Source: Actinocrinis sp035605935
Lineage (GTDB): Bacteria; Actinomycetota; Actinomycetes; Streptomycetales; Catenulisporaceae
Assembly (NCBI RefSeq): GCF_035605935.1
Contig: NZ_DATNGK010000128.1
Span: 1 to 64,000 of the forward strand
Direction: 5' to 3'
Length of the DNA: 64,000 nt
Below, piece after piece: positions 44,994 to 54,114 of the stretch. Each line of letters begins with the position of its first letter. Within the stretch, counting starts at the first letter, position 1. Position numbers and translations under genes: made by a program. A model generated the notes under the pieces. The model did not search any database. It was given only the letters and a program-made list of their open reading frames with translations, and was not told where the DNA came from.

Positions 44994-45830
44994 CTATGCG
45001 GGCTGACTCTCCCGGACTCGCTGCTCGTTTTCCTCGATGACCGCGTCCGGCTCGGTCGGGCCGGGCAGGAAGCGCCCGATCAGGACCTTGTAAAGGCCGG
45101 CGCCGATCAGGCCGCCGATGAGCGGGGCGACGATGGGCACCCAGAAGTACAAGTCGCCGTACTGGTCGCGGAAGGCGGTTCCATAGCCGGTGAAGAAGGA
45201 GGCGAGCCGGGGGCCGAAGTCACGCGCCGGGTTGATCGCGTAGCCGGCGTCGGTACCCCAGGCCATGCCGATGGCGACCACGATCAGGCCGACGACGACC
45301 GGGGCCATGTTCGCGAGCGGCGAGTTGTTGCGCAGGTCGGTGACGGCGAGGATGAGGAACAGCAGGATCGCGGTGCCGATGACCTGGTCCCGGAAGCCGC
45401 CCCACAGGTGCACCGGCAGCGCGCCGTTGCCGGGCAGCGTCGAGAAGACGCCTTGGGTCTTGATGGTGTGTCCGGGGTCGAGCTTGCCGAGCACCTCGGT
45501 GTAGTTCCAGCGCACCAGCAGCGCGGCGACGAATGCGCCGAGGGTCTGGGCGAGGGAGTAAGGCAGTACCTTGCGCCAGGAGAAGCCGCCGAAGGCCGCC
45601 AGGGCCACGGTGACCGCCGGGTTCAGGTGCGCTCCGCTGATCCGGCCTGCGACGTAGACGCCGAGGATGACGCCGAGGCCCCAGGCCCAGGCGATGCTGT
45701 CGTGATTGCCGATACCGCCGGCGACGACCTGAGCGACGACGCCGACGCCGATCAGGATGAGGATAAGCGTGCCGGCGAACTCGGCAGCCAGTTCGCCGAG
45801 GAGCCCTTTGGCCCGCAGCCTTCCCACCAT
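44994..45830 (-). CDS. glpF: Glycerol uptake facilitator, aquaglyceroporin (GlpF)
   Basis: 278-residue MIP channel with six helices. The two pore motifs are GAHLNPAVTVALAAFGG and YAINPARDFGPRL; the Asp after the second NPAR is the mark of glycerol-conducting members. Start ATG 45830 with AAGGAGGAG 3-11 bases upstream; the long upstream extension of the frame is not plausible. First gene of the operon, facing gylR across a 340-base region with the palindromic operator at 46000. Confidence 0.94.
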   Translation of the reverse strand: MVGRLRAKGLLGELAAEFAGTLILILIGVGVVAQVVAGGIGNHDSIAWAWGLGVILGVYVAGRISGAHLNPAVTVALAAFGGFSWRKVLPYSLAQTLGAFVAALLVRWNYTEVLGKLDPGHTIKTQGVFSTLPGNGALPVHLWGGFRDQVIGTAILLFLILAVTDLRNNSPLANMAPVVVGLIVVAIGMAWGTDAGYAINPARDFGPRLASFFTGYGTAFRDQYGDLYFWVPIVAPLIGGLIGAGLYKVLIGRFLPGPTEPDAVIEENEQRVRESQPA

Positions 45831-45999
45831 GTCTCCTCCTTGAGACGTGCGCGCATCGTGAGACAACACGCTGAAACAACACAGGCGCTCCGCAGCGGGA
45901 GCGCAGAGCTGGACCGGCGATCGGGCAGTGGTGGAGGTTCGCTCGAAGGCCGACAACGGTGAAACTAGGCAACCGGAAATCCGCCGTCAACGTACGGCG

Positions 46000-46014
46000 T
46001 TCGACATTGCCGAA
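46000..46014. promoter_or_regulatory. Probable GylR operator on the glpF side
   Basis: TTCGACATTGCCGAA, within GTTCG and CGAAC flanks (45999-46015). It matches the second palindrome at 46127 at 13 of 15 positions. It is about 170 bases upstream of the glpF start. In the gap 45831-46169 I see nothing else beyond these two sites and presumed divergent promoters. Confidence 0.7.
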
Positions 46015-46126
46015 CTCTGGTCACTTGAGGCGAGGTGAAGTACCGTTTCGCAGCATGGCGGTAACCCATGCGGCGCGCTCCTGCGGGGAATCTCGGCGGG
46101 AGCCGCGTTGTGACGCGACACTGCCA

Positions 46127-46141
46127 TTCGACATAGTCGAA
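46127..46141. promoter_or_regulatory. Probable GylR operator on the gylR side
   Basis: TTCGACATAGTCGAA, a perfect palindrome (TTCGAC, ATA, GTCGAA), 28 bases before the gylR start. Placement suggests autorepression. IclR-type regulators commonly bind such 15-bp palindromes. Confidence 0.75.
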
Positions 46142-46169
46142 CTACGGCCGACCGGCTACCATCTCTGCC

Positions 46170-46937
46170 ATGCCGGGACCCGTGCAGTCGATCGAACGCG
46201 CAGCCGCCATCCTGAGGCTGCTGGCCCGCGGTTCCGGGCGCCTCGGCGTCGGCGAGATAGCCACGTCGCTCGGCCTGGCGAAGGGCACGACGCACGGCAT
46301 CCTGCGCACCTTGCAGGGCGTCGGCTTCGTGGAGCAGGACAAGGCCAGCGGCAAGTATCAGCTCGGTGCGACGCTGCTGCACCTGGGCACCAGCTACCTG
46401 GATGTCAACGACCTGCGTTCGCGCGCGATCAACTGGGCCGACGCGCTGGCCTCACGCAGCGGGGAGGCGGTGCGGATCGGCACCCCGCTGGACGGCAAGG
46501 TTCTGGTGGTGCATCACGTCTTCCGGCCGGACGACTCGCTGCAGACGTTGGACGTCGGCTCGCTGCTGCCGCTACACGCCACCGCGCTCGGCAAGGTGCT
46601 GCTGGCCTACGACGCGGACGTGGCCTCGCAGATCAAGGACGACGACCTGGAGCGGTTCACCCGGCGCACCCTGGTCACGGCCGACACGCTGAACCGGGCC
46701 ATCGGGCAGGTGCGCGAGCTGGGCTGGGCCGCGGAGGTAGAGGAGTTCACCCCCGGGCAAGCCTCGATCGCGGCGCCGATCCGCGGCTACGGCGGCTTGG
46801 TCGTCGGGGCGATCAGCATCGCCGGGGCGGTGGAACGGCTGTGCCCGATAGCGGATCGGGCGGATCCTGGGCTGGTGGCCTTCGTGCAGAACGCGGCGCG
46901 GGCGATCTCGAGGGACTTGGGCGCCGGAAGGTGGTAG
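46170..46937 (+). CDS. gylR: IclR-family regulator of glycerol genes (GylR)
   Basis: 255 residues: winged HTH (SIERAAAILRLLARGSGRLGVGEIATSLGLAKGTTHGILRTLQGVGFVEQ) and an IclR ligand domain (LLPLHATALGKVLLAYD, EFTPGQASIAAPIRGYGGLVVGAISIAG). Orthologous in pattern and position to Streptomyces GylR, which represses glycerol genes and is relieved by glycerol 3-phosphate or glycerol. Divergent from glpF and followed 136 bases later by a second glycerol kinase gene. Confidence 0.92.
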   Translation: MPGPVQSIERAAAILRLLARGSGRLGVGEIATSLGLAKGTTHGILRTLQGVGFVEQDKASGKYQLGATLLHLGTSYLDVNDLRSRAINWADALASRSGEAVRIGTPLDGKVLVVHHVFRPDDSLQTLDVGSLLPLHATALGKVLLAYDADVASQIKDDDLERFTRRTLVTADTLNRAIGQVRELGWAAEVEEFTPGQASIAAPIRGYGGLVVGAISIAGAVERLCPIADRADPGLVAFVQNAARAISRDLGAGRW

Positions 46938-47073
46938 CGCGCGCTGCGGCTGGCCGGGACGGCGGCGAAGGACCGGCGGCGCTGAAGCGCCAGCTTCTCT
47001 CCCGCCGTCGGGCTACCGCCGCCCAAAGCCCCGGCAAGGTGCAGCGCGCAAAAACAGCACAGAAGGGTCAGCC

Positions 47074-48591
47074 ATGGTCGCGCAGTATGTGATGTCCATC
47101 GACCAGGGCACCGGCTCGACCCGCGCGATCCTGTTCGACCAGGGCGGCCGGCTGGTTTCCGTGGCGCAGCGCGAGCACCGGCAGTTCTACCCTCGGCCCG
47201 GCTGGGTGGAGCACGACGCCATGGAGATCTGGCGCAACCTCGAACACGTCGCCCGCGAATCGCTGCACCGGGTCGGGGCCGGCGCCGACCAGGTGGCCGC
47301 GATCGGCATCGCCAACCAGCGGGAGACCTCCGTCCTTTGGGACCGGCGCACCGGCATGCCGATCGGCCGGGCCGTGGTCTGGCAGGACACCCGCACGGAC
47401 GAACTGGTCGCCGACTTCGCCCAGCGTCCGGACGCCGACATCGTGCTTGAGCGCACCGGTCTGCCGTTGGCTACATACTTCTCCGCGCCGCGCATCCGCT
47501 GGCTGCTCGACCACACGCCGGGCCTCTACGAGCGGGCCGAGCGCGGCGATGTGCTGTTCGGCACCATGGAGAGCTGGGTGGTGTGGAATCTGACCGGCGG
47601 CGTCGACGGCGGCGTGCACGTCACCGACGTGACCAACGCCAGCAGAACGCTGCTGATGGATCTTCGAACCCTACAATGGGACAAGGAGCTGCTGGACTTC
47701 TTCGGCGTTCCGGCCGCGATGCTGCCGGAGATCCGCTCCTCGGCGGAGGTCTACGGCACGGCGAAGCGCGCGGTACGCGGCGTGCGGATCGCGGCAGCAC
47801 TCGGCGATCAGCAGGCGGCGCTGTTCGGCCAGACCTGCTTTGCCCGGGGCGAGGCGAAGTGCACGTACGGCACCGGAAGCTTCCTGCTGCTCAACACCGG
47901 CGACACCCCGGTGCGCTCGACCCACGGCCTGCTGACCACGGTCGGCTACCGGATCGGAGAGGAACCCGCCGCATACGCGTTGGAGGGCTCGATCGCGATA
48001 ACCGGCGCGCTGGTGCAGTGGTTCCGCGACAACCTCGGCCTGATCTCCAGCGCCCCGGAGATCGAGACGCTGGCGCGCACGGTCGAGGACAACGGCGGCT
48101 GCTATATCGTGCCGGCCTTCTCCGGCCTCTACGCGCCGCACTGGCACAGCAGCGCGCGCGGCATCATCGTCGGCCTGACCTCGTACATCACCAAGGGCCA
48201 CCTGGCCCGCGCGGTGCTTGAGGCCACGGGCTGGCAGACCCGTGAGGTGGTCGACGCGATGAACGCCGACTCAGGGCTCGAACTGACCACGCTGAAGGTG
48301 GACGGCGGGATGACCGCCGACAACCTGCTGATGCAGTTCCTCGCGGATGTGCTCGACGCCCCGGTAGTGCGCCCGATGATCGCCGAGACGGTCTCGCTCG
48401 GCGCGGCCTACGCGGCGGGCCTGGCGGTCGGGTACTGGCCGGATCTCGAAGGCCTGCGCCGCAACTGGCACCGGGCGGCGCAGTGGCTCCCGGCGATGGA
48501 CCCGGCGCGCCGCGAGAGCGAGTACACGAACTGGCGGCGCGCCGTCGAGCGGACCTTCGACTGGGTGCAGCCCAATCACCCCGCGAGCTGA
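47074..48591 (+). CDS. glpK: Second glycerol kinase
   Basis: 505 residues, FGGY family. It keeps the catalytic set (SIDQGTGSTRAILFDQ, NQRETSVLWDRRTGMP, WQDTRTDEL, GTMESWVVWNLTGGVDGG, KVDGGMTADNLLMQFLADVL). It is clearly a paralogue of the kinase at 43387, not a recent duplicate: the sequences differ throughout, for example YITKGHLARAVLEATGWQTREV. It may prefer another polyol or serve other conditions. AGAAGGG lies just before ATG 47074. The 3' end overlaps the convergent permease gene by 16 bases. Confidence 0.93.
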   Translation: MVAQYVMSIDQGTGSTRAILFDQGGRLVSVAQREHRQFYPRPGWVEHDAMEIWRNLEHVARESLHRVGAGADQVAAIGIANQRETSVLWDRRTGMPIGRAVVWQDTRTDELVADFAQRPDADIVLERTGLPLATYFSAPRIRWLLDHTPGLYERAERGDVLFGTMESWVVWNLTGGVDGGVHVTDVTNASRTLLMDLRTLQWDKELLDFFGVPAAMLPEIRSSAEVYGTAKRAVRGVRIAAALGDQQAALFGQTCFARGEAKCTYGTGSFLLLNTGDTPVRSTHGLLTTVGYRIGEEPAAYALEGSIAITGALVQWFRDNLGLISSAPEIETLARTVEDNGGCYIVPAFSGLYAPHWHSSARGIIVGLTSYITKGHLARAVLEATGWQTREVVDAMNADSGLELTTLKVDGGMTADNLLMQFLADVLDAPVVRPMIAETVSLGAAYAAGLAVGYWPDLEGLRRNWHRAAQWLPAMDPARRESEYTNWRRAVERTFDWVQPNHPAS

Positions 48592-50198
48592 TCCGCCGGT
48601 CCGTCCGGGTTGCCGGCCGGCAGCGGCGTGGTCAGGGCGTTCGACTTCGGGATCGTCTCGCCGCGGAAGAATCCGGGCCGCACGAACCGGTAGATCAGCA
48701 TCAGCGGGATGCCGAGGACGAGCGCGCCGATGCCGGTGAGGAACACCCCGCCGATCGCCCAGTGCGGCGAGAACGGCAGCGTCCAGTACGTGCTGCCGTA
48801 GTCAGACGCCCAGAAGACATGGCAGGCGTAGCCGAAGAACGCGAACAGGATCAGCGCGCCGAGCAGCGGTAGCACGCAACGCAGCCAAAGGGTTTTGCCG
48901 TACCGGCGCCCGCGCCGGACCAGGGGCAGGTAGTACCAGAAGCAGGCCAGGCCGGTCAGGCCGTAGTAGAAGGCGATGGCCAGGCCGAGCGAGAGGATCG
49001 AGTCGCCCAGCACGTTGTTGCTGATCTTGGTGAGCGCCGCGTAGAACGCGACCGAGGCCAGACCCATGCCGATGGTCGACCAGGTCGGGGTCTGGAAGCG
49101 CGGGTGCACCCGGCCGAACCGCGCCGGGATCGCCTTGTGCGTGGCCATCGAGAGCGAGGTGCGCGCGGTCGGCATGATCGTGGTCTGCGTCGAGGCGGAA
49201 GCCGAAGTCAGCACCATGAAGACCAGCAGCTTGCTGAGGAACCAGCCGAATCCGGCCGAGCCGAAGACCGAGGTGCCCAGGCCGGAGAGCACGTCGCCGG
49301 AGTTGTCCGGGTTCGCCAGTCCCGAGCCCTTGTCGTCGACGCCGGCGAAGGCCTGCGCGGCGACGGTGACCAGCGCGTAGGTCACCAGCAGCAGGATGGT
49401 GGAGAGCACGGCAGCGCGGCCCGGCGTCTTCGCGCTGTCCTTTGTCTCCTCGTTGATGGACACGGCGGTGTCCCAGCCCCAGTAGATGAAGACGGCGAGC
49501 AGCAGGCCCGAGGTGAGGGCGGAGAACGAGCCGATGTCGAACGGGTTGAACCAGGACGCTGCGACGTGAATCGATCCGGCCGGCGCGCTGCCGCTGTACA
49601 CCTTCGCCAGCGCCACGACGGAGAGCACGAGCAGCATCAGCAGCTCGACGGTGAGCAGGACCCGTTGCAGCCAGACCGAGACCTCGATGCCGATATAGCA
49701 GATCACGGTCATCACCACGATCCACACGATCCCGGCGACCTCGGTCCAGCCCGGGCTTGCGGCCAGGCCGTTCGCGCCGACCAGCTGGAAGCCGTAGCCG
49801 CCGGCGATCTGGGCGAGGTTCGCCATCACGATGATGTCGGCGGCGATGATGGCCCAGCCGCCGAGCCAGCCGGTGCGCGGGCCGAAGGTGCGGGCGCCCC
49901 AGGTGAAGGTGGTGCCGCAGTCCGGGTCGGCCTCGTTGAGCCCCTGGTAGCCGAAGGCGATGAGGAACATCGGGACGAACGCGAGGATCATCACGACCGG
50001 GGACTGGAGCCCGACCGCGGCGACCACGAAGCCGAGCGTGGCGGCGAGACTGTAGGCGGGCGCGACCGAGGCCGTGCCGATCACGATGCTGGAGACCAGC
50101 CCGAGCGCGCCCTGTCGCAGTCCCTTGCTCCCGGCCGCTCCGGGTTCGGCGGAAACCCGGTCGCGGTCTCCGGTGGTCCCCGCTGTCATCTCGGCCAT
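48576..50198 (-). CDS. APC-family amino acid/amine permease
   Basis: 540 residues with about 12-14 membrane helices. Helix 1 has the APC unwound Gly-rich motif LGLVSSIVIGTASVAPAYSLA, and helix 6 includes FIYWGWDTAVSINEETKDSAKTPGRAA, typical of the family. Substrate unknown; close-looking proteins in actinomycetes are annotated as amino acid or ethanolamine/putrescine-type permeases. It is not obviously tied to the glycerol genes; its 3' end overlaps the second glycerol kinase by 16 bases. Confidence 0.9.
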   Translation of the reverse strand: MAEMTAGTTGDRDRVSAEPGAAGSKGLRQGALGLVSSIVIGTASVAPAYSLAATLGFVVAAVGLQSPVVMILAFVPMFLIAFGYQGLNEADPDCGTTFTWGARTFGPRTGWLGGWAIIAADIIVMANLAQIAGGYGFQLVGANGLAASPGWTEVAGIVWIVVMTVICYIGIEVSVWLQRVLLTVELLMLLVLSVVALAKVYSGSAPAGSIHVAASWFNPFDIGSFSALTSGLLLAVFIYWGWDTAVSINEETKDSAKTPGRAAVLSTILLLVTYALVTVAAQAFAGVDDKGSGLANPDNSGDVLSGLGTSVFGSAGFGWFLSKLLVFMVLTSASASTQTTIMPTARTSLSMATHKAIPARFGRVHPRFQTPTWSTIGMGLASVAFYAALTKISNNVLGDSILSLGLAIAFYYGLTGLACFWYYLPLVRRGRRYGKTLWLRCVLPLLGALILFAFFGYACHVFWASDYGSTYWTLPFSPHWAIGGVFLTGIGALVLGIPLMLIYRFVRPGFFRGETIPKSNALTTPLPAGNPDGPADQLAG

Positions 50199-50323
50199 GG
50201 GGCGGCTCCCTCAAGTGTTAGGACGTGGACCCTGACTTGTCGCAAGTCAGGGCTTGTGCCTGCACATGCAGAGAATCGCTCCAGTAACAGCCGTTCACAA
50301 GCCTGCCGCGCCGACCGGTCCAA

Positions 50324-52105
50324 TCAGCCGGCTGACGGGCCTTCGGCCGCAGGCTCCTGCGTCGCCGCGGGCGCCGGCTGTGGTGCGGCTTGCGGCGCCG
50401 GTTGCGCGCCTGGCCAGGAGTGCACGTAGCTGGACCCGCCGGGTTGCGCAGCCTCCGCTACGGGCTGCGGACCGCGCGGCGTGACCAGGAACGAGAGCGC
50501 GAGGTAGGCCGCGGTGCACCAGATCGCGCCCGCGACGACGGCGCCGATGACGCTGTAGGTCAGACCGACGTGGGTCGAGCCACCGCCCAGCGAACCGAAG
50601 CCGGATGAGCCGGACACCGCCGCCTCTCCGAGCAGCGCCGCCACCAGGCCCGCGATCGCGCCGAATACCGCGGCCCGCCAGGCCTGTATCGGGGCGAACG
50701 CCGCCAGACTGACCACTCTGCGGCGGGTGCGCACCAGGAACCACGGCAGCGCGGAGCCGATGACGGCGGCCAGGATGACGAGGTAGATCAACCAGGGGCG
50801 GCTGTTGCCGAAAAGGCCGATCTTGTCAGCGCCCGCACCGGTCAGGGTGACGACGAGACCGTTGGTCAAGGTGACGCAGAAACCGGTCAGCGCGCCGCCG
50901 ATCATCAGGTTCGGCAGCAGCAGCGCCGCGGCGATCGCCTGCGCGGCCTTCTCCCGGCCGCTGGAGCCGTCAGCCGTGAGCACTTCGTACTCGACCCAGG
51001 CCAGGACGACCAGCCCGGCGAGCAGGCCGACCGCGCGCAGCTGCGTCCATACGATGCGCGCGCTGCCGCGCCACGGCGCAATCAGCTTCCTGACCCACTC
51101 GCCGCCGGGGTCGCCGACCGGGCGGCGCGCGACCGTGGTCAGCCGGCCGATCAAGAACGCGGCGAACGCGATGAGCAGCGGGCCGAAGAACACCCAACCG
51201 GGCGAGACGCCGATCGAGGAGTGCAGGCTGCCGGTGGAACCGCTCGCCGTGCCGAGGGTCAGCGCGGCGCCGGAGTCTCCACTCGAGGTGCCGCCTCCGC
51301 TGCCACCCCCGCCGAACGGATCGGTTCCGCCGTTGCCGAAGGGATCGGTTCCACCGGGCACGGTCAATGAGTTGGCGCCGCTGCCGGTGAGCGAGCGGAC
51401 CAGGTTGAACACGTCCGAGGCGTTGCTGACCAGGGCGAGCACGAGCAGCACCAGGCTCACTCCGAGCGCGGGCATCGCCGAGCGCGCTACCAGCTGGAGC
51501 GGCGAGGCGCTGGGCGACACCGCCTCGCTGCGCCGCCCGCGGCGCATCCAGAGGAAGAAGAGCAGCAGGGTGACGGTCCAGGCGGTCAGGCTGACGGCGA
51601 GGTTCAGGCTCAGCGCGAAGCTGAGCCCGCCGCCGAGGCCCGAGTCGCTCGAGGGGCTGCCGCCGATGGCTAGGTTCGCCGGCGCTCCGAGGGCTCCGGC
51701 GACCAGGATCACGCTGCTGGTGAACCAGTCCTGGAAGCCGCCATGGCCGGTCGGGCTGCTGAGGAAGGCGAGACCGATCACCACGCCGAACACCAGGAGC
51801 AGCACGGCGATCAGCGGCGCGAGCGCGTCGCGCAGGACGGCGAGCAGGTCGGCGCGGCCGAGCAGCGCCGGGCGGAAGAGCGGGATGGGGGCCGGAGCCC
51901 CGGCGGGCGGCGCGGCATAGACCGGCGGGGCCTGGTACGCGGGAGTCACTGGAGGGTCGAGAGCAGGTTCTTGGCTCGGCGGCTCGTGGCTCGGTGGCTC
52001 GTAACTCAGTGGCTCGTGACTGGGCGGCGTGAGGGCGGTCCCGCAATGACTGCACGCTGTCGCGCCCTCCGGCACGGATTCGCCGCAATGCGGGCAAGTA
52101 TCCAT
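50324..52105 (-). CDS. Zinc-ribbon multi-pass membrane protein
   Basis: 593 residues, unrecognised family. Starts with a zinc ribbon MDTCPHCGESVPEGATACSHCG, then short Pro/Glu repeats (SHEP, SYEP, SHEP, SQEP) and a Pro/Ala linker. The rest contains about 12 helices in blocks with a Gly/Ser/Asp-rich, probably extracellular, loop in the middle (around GGTDPFGNGGTDPFGGG). The C-terminus is Pro/Ala/Gln-rich. Start ATG 52105, with GGGGGAAAC before it. Resembles streptomycete streptophobe-type proteins by general layout only. Confidence 0.65.
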   Translation of the reverse strand: MDTCPHCGESVPEGATACSHCGTALTPPSHEPLSYEPPSHEPPSQEPALDPPVTPAYQAPPVYAAPPAGAPAPIPLFRPALLGRADLLAVLRDALAPLIAVLLLVFGVVIGLAFLSSPTGHGGFQDWFTSSVILVAGALGAPANLAIGGSPSSDSGLGGGLSFALSLNLAVSLTAWTVTLLLFFLWMRRGRRSEAVSPSASPLQLVARSAMPALGVSLVLLVLALVSNASDVFNLVRSLTGSGANSLTVPGGTDPFGNGGTDPFGGGGSGGGTSSGDSGAALTLGTASGSTGSLHSSIGVSPGWVFFGPLLIAFAAFLIGRLTTVARRPVGDPGGEWVRKLIAPWRGSARIVWTQLRAVGLLAGLVVLAWVEYEVLTADGSSGREKAAQAIAAALLLPNLMIGGALTGFCVTLTNGLVVTLTGAGADKIGLFGNSRPWLIYLVILAAVIGSALPWFLVRTRRRVVSLAAFAPIQAWRAAVFGAIAGLVAALLGEAAVSGSSGFGSLGGGSTHVGLTYSVIGAVVAGAIWCTAAYLALSFLVTPRGPQPVAEAAQPGGSSYVHSWPGAQPAPQAAPQPAPAATQEPAAEGPSAG

Positions 52106-52223
52106 GTTTCCCCCAGAATCGAAGAACCTTGAATCGGGTATCGGCCGCTCGTTCCTACCTGCTCGGATCCGCGCTGTCAAAGCTGATCCGGCATTTGTCG
52201 GAGGTCTGCCGCACACTGGCGGT

Positions 52224-52457
52224 ATGTGCAGAAGCATCAAGACCCTTCGCCCGCCGATGACGCCCGAGGTCGGCGAGGAAGACGTTCACGCCGCGGCCTT
52301 GCAATACGTCCGCAAGATCTCCGGCTTCCGCGCGCCCGCCGCGCACAATCGCGCCGCGTTCGACGAGGCGGTCGAGGCGGTCGCCGCGGCCACCGCGCGG
52401 CTGCTGGACTCCTTGGAGGTGCGCGGAGCGACGAGCAGCCATGCGGCGGTGCCGTGA
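52224..52457 (+). CDS. DUF2277 protein
   Basis: 77 residues beginning MCRSIKTLRPPMTPEVGEEDVHAAALQYVRKISGFRAPAAHN, the signature of DUF2277. Members may bind metal through the N-terminal Cys but have no known function. The frame is open upstream, but the conserved family start is ATG 52224. It stands alone between the zinc-ribbon gene and the HTH gene. Confidence 0.85.
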   Translation: MCRSIKTLRPPMTPEVGEEDVHAAALQYVRKISGFRAPAAHNRAAFDEAVEAVAAATARLLDSLEVRGATSSHAAVP

Positions 52458-52490
52458 GTCCTCGGGCCTGAACCGCTCAGGCGGAGCCGG

Positions 52491-53834
52491 TCACCATTCC
52501 CAATAGAACCCGACGACGGCGTGCTCGACGCCGCCCTCGAGGAAGCGGTGCGCCTCGTTCGCCGCATTGAGCGTCACCGGTTCGCGGTGCGTGATGGAGC
52601 TGTTCATCACGCCGTTCCACTCCGCCCACCACAGCTTGGACGGCACCATGTCCGGGTGAAAGTGGATCCACAGCAGGAACTTGTCCACCTTGCGCCGGAA
52701 CACCCGCCGCATCTCGGTCGGCGGCGCCTCCTCGTACCGGAAAGTCGTCGTGTAGTTGAGCACCGCCGTGGCACCAAGTGGCAGCGGGCGCTCGAGCAGG
52801 ATGTCGATCGAGTGGTACACGTTGCCGTCCCGCGCGCGCAGCTGATAAGGCAGGCCGGGGACACCGCCGGTCTGTACATCGAGCGTGAGCATGTTTGTGT
52901 CGACCATGTACGTGTACCGGTCCAGGCCGTCCTCGGTCGCCTCAATGATCTGGTCGCTGCGGTGCTGGACCGGCAGCCCATCCGGGCCGAGGTAGTGGTA
53001 CTCGCGCAGATCCACGGTGCGGTGGCGAGCCGGAGGCGCGTCGAAAATCGGCAGGTCGGTCTCCTGCGCGTCGCCGCGTACATAGCGGATGGTGGAAGAG
53101 CCCGCGTGCAGGAACCGCAGCCGGTCCGCGTCGTCGGGGGCTATGTCGAACGCGTCCACGAACCAACTGAGCGTGGCGCTGCTCAATATCGTGTCGGGGC
53201 TGTTGCCGGCCAGCGCCCGGGAAATCCGGCCGCGCAGCTTCACCGGATCCTGGTCGGCGTCCTCGGATCCGCGCTGACCCAGGGTGCGAGCGATCACCTC
53301 GCTGATCGCGTCGACCGGGCTCTTTCCCGGAACCAGCAAGGTGCGCCACTGCGTGCGATATCGGCCTGGCCTGGTCAGCAGGTCGTAGAGATAACTGCTC
53401 GCCGCGGTGGCCGGGGCCGGAGTGCGGACCGCACCAAGGGCGCCCGGGCCCCGGCCGCCGTTTGCGCCCGCTTCCCCGGCAGCGCCCGCAGCTGACCCGG
53501 CGGGGACCTCGGCCGGGCGGCGGCGGCGCTCCTCGATCGCGTCACGCGCGGCGGCGAAGGCGAGCCGTTCCGCGCTGTCCGCGCCGAGCAGTACCACGAT
53601 GACGTCGAGTTTGTCCGGCGGCGGCAACACCTTGCCGGAGAAATAGCCGCCGATCACGCCGTGCGCGTATCCGGTTTTCTCGGCCAGATAGCGATAAGAA
53701 AGCAGGGCGTCGCTGCGGCGCCGCGCATATCTGCGGCGCAGTCGGCGCAGCGAATCGCCGAGGTCCTCGAGGGTCTCCAGATTCCGGAGCCCCAGGTCCT
53801 CGGGAAAGGAGGCGCCGCCGCCCAGCCGATCCAT
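52491..53834 (-). CDS. Helix-turn-helix protein divergent from the GHKL-PRTase operon
   Basis: About 447 residues from ATG 53834, with ACAGGGCGG upstream. N-terminal XRE-like HTH at about 35-80: LSYRYLAEKTGYAHGVIGGYFSGKVLPPPDKLDVIVVLLGA, the form seen in many actinobacterial signalling regulators. A Pro/Ala/Gly linker (about 95-135) follows. The C-terminal 300 residues are beta-rich and of no family I recognise: RYVRGDAQETDLPIFDAPPARHRTVDLREYHYLGPDG, and a Trp-rich end (FLLWIHFHPDMVPSKLWWAEWNG). It has no kinase or ATPase motifs. Only about 280 bases separate it from the 1647-residue protein, so it may regulate that operon or act with it. Confidence 0.6.
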   Translation of the reverse strand: MDRLGGGASFPEDLGLRNLETLEDLGDSLRRLRRRYARRRSDALLSYRYLAEKTGYAHGVIGGYFSGKVLPPPDKLDVIVVLLGADSAERLAFAAARDAIEERRRRPAEVPAGSAAGAAGEAGANGGRGPGALGAVRTPAPATAASSYLYDLLTRPGRYRTQWRTLLVPGKSPVDAISEVIARTLGQRGSEDADQDPVKLRGRISRALAGNSPDTILSSATLSWFVDAFDIAPDDADRLRFLHAGSSTIRYVRGDAQETDLPIFDAPPARHRTVDLREYHYLGPDGLPVQHRSDQIIEATEDGLDRYTYMVDTNMLTLDVQTGGVPGLPYQLRARDGNVYHSIDILLERPLPLGATAVLNYTTTFRYEEAPPTEMRRVFRRKVDKFLLWIHFHPDMVPSKLWWAEWNGVMNSSITHREPVTLNAANEAHRFLEGGVEHAVVGFYWEW

Positions 53835-54114
53835 CTGCCGCCCTGTTCGTGAACTGACGTAACGCTCCGTCAGGGTAACCGCCGTCAGCGGAAATCGCGG
53901 TCCGGGAGCGGTCTTTGACCGGACTCCGCCAATTGGGTGACCAAGACTGCCGATTTCGGCCGCCGGTGTCCGGCGCTGTCCGACCGTGTCCGATGCCGCG
54001 GCCGTTCCCGGGGTGACCCATGCCACTGTAGGACCCGCGTGAGGCATCGCAAGCGGCCGGTCAGGTCGCCACCTGCCACTGTGCAGGCACCGTTTCGAGC
54101 ACGCAGAGTGGCGG
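53835..54114. promoter_or_regulatory. Divergent promoter region of the GHKL-PRTase locus
   Basis: A 280-base gap between the HTH gene and the GHKL-PRTase gene must hold both promoters. I see no clear -35/-10 pair, palindrome or direct repeat; only GC-rich sequence. Regulation by the HTH protein is inferred from layout alone. Confidence 0.35.
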
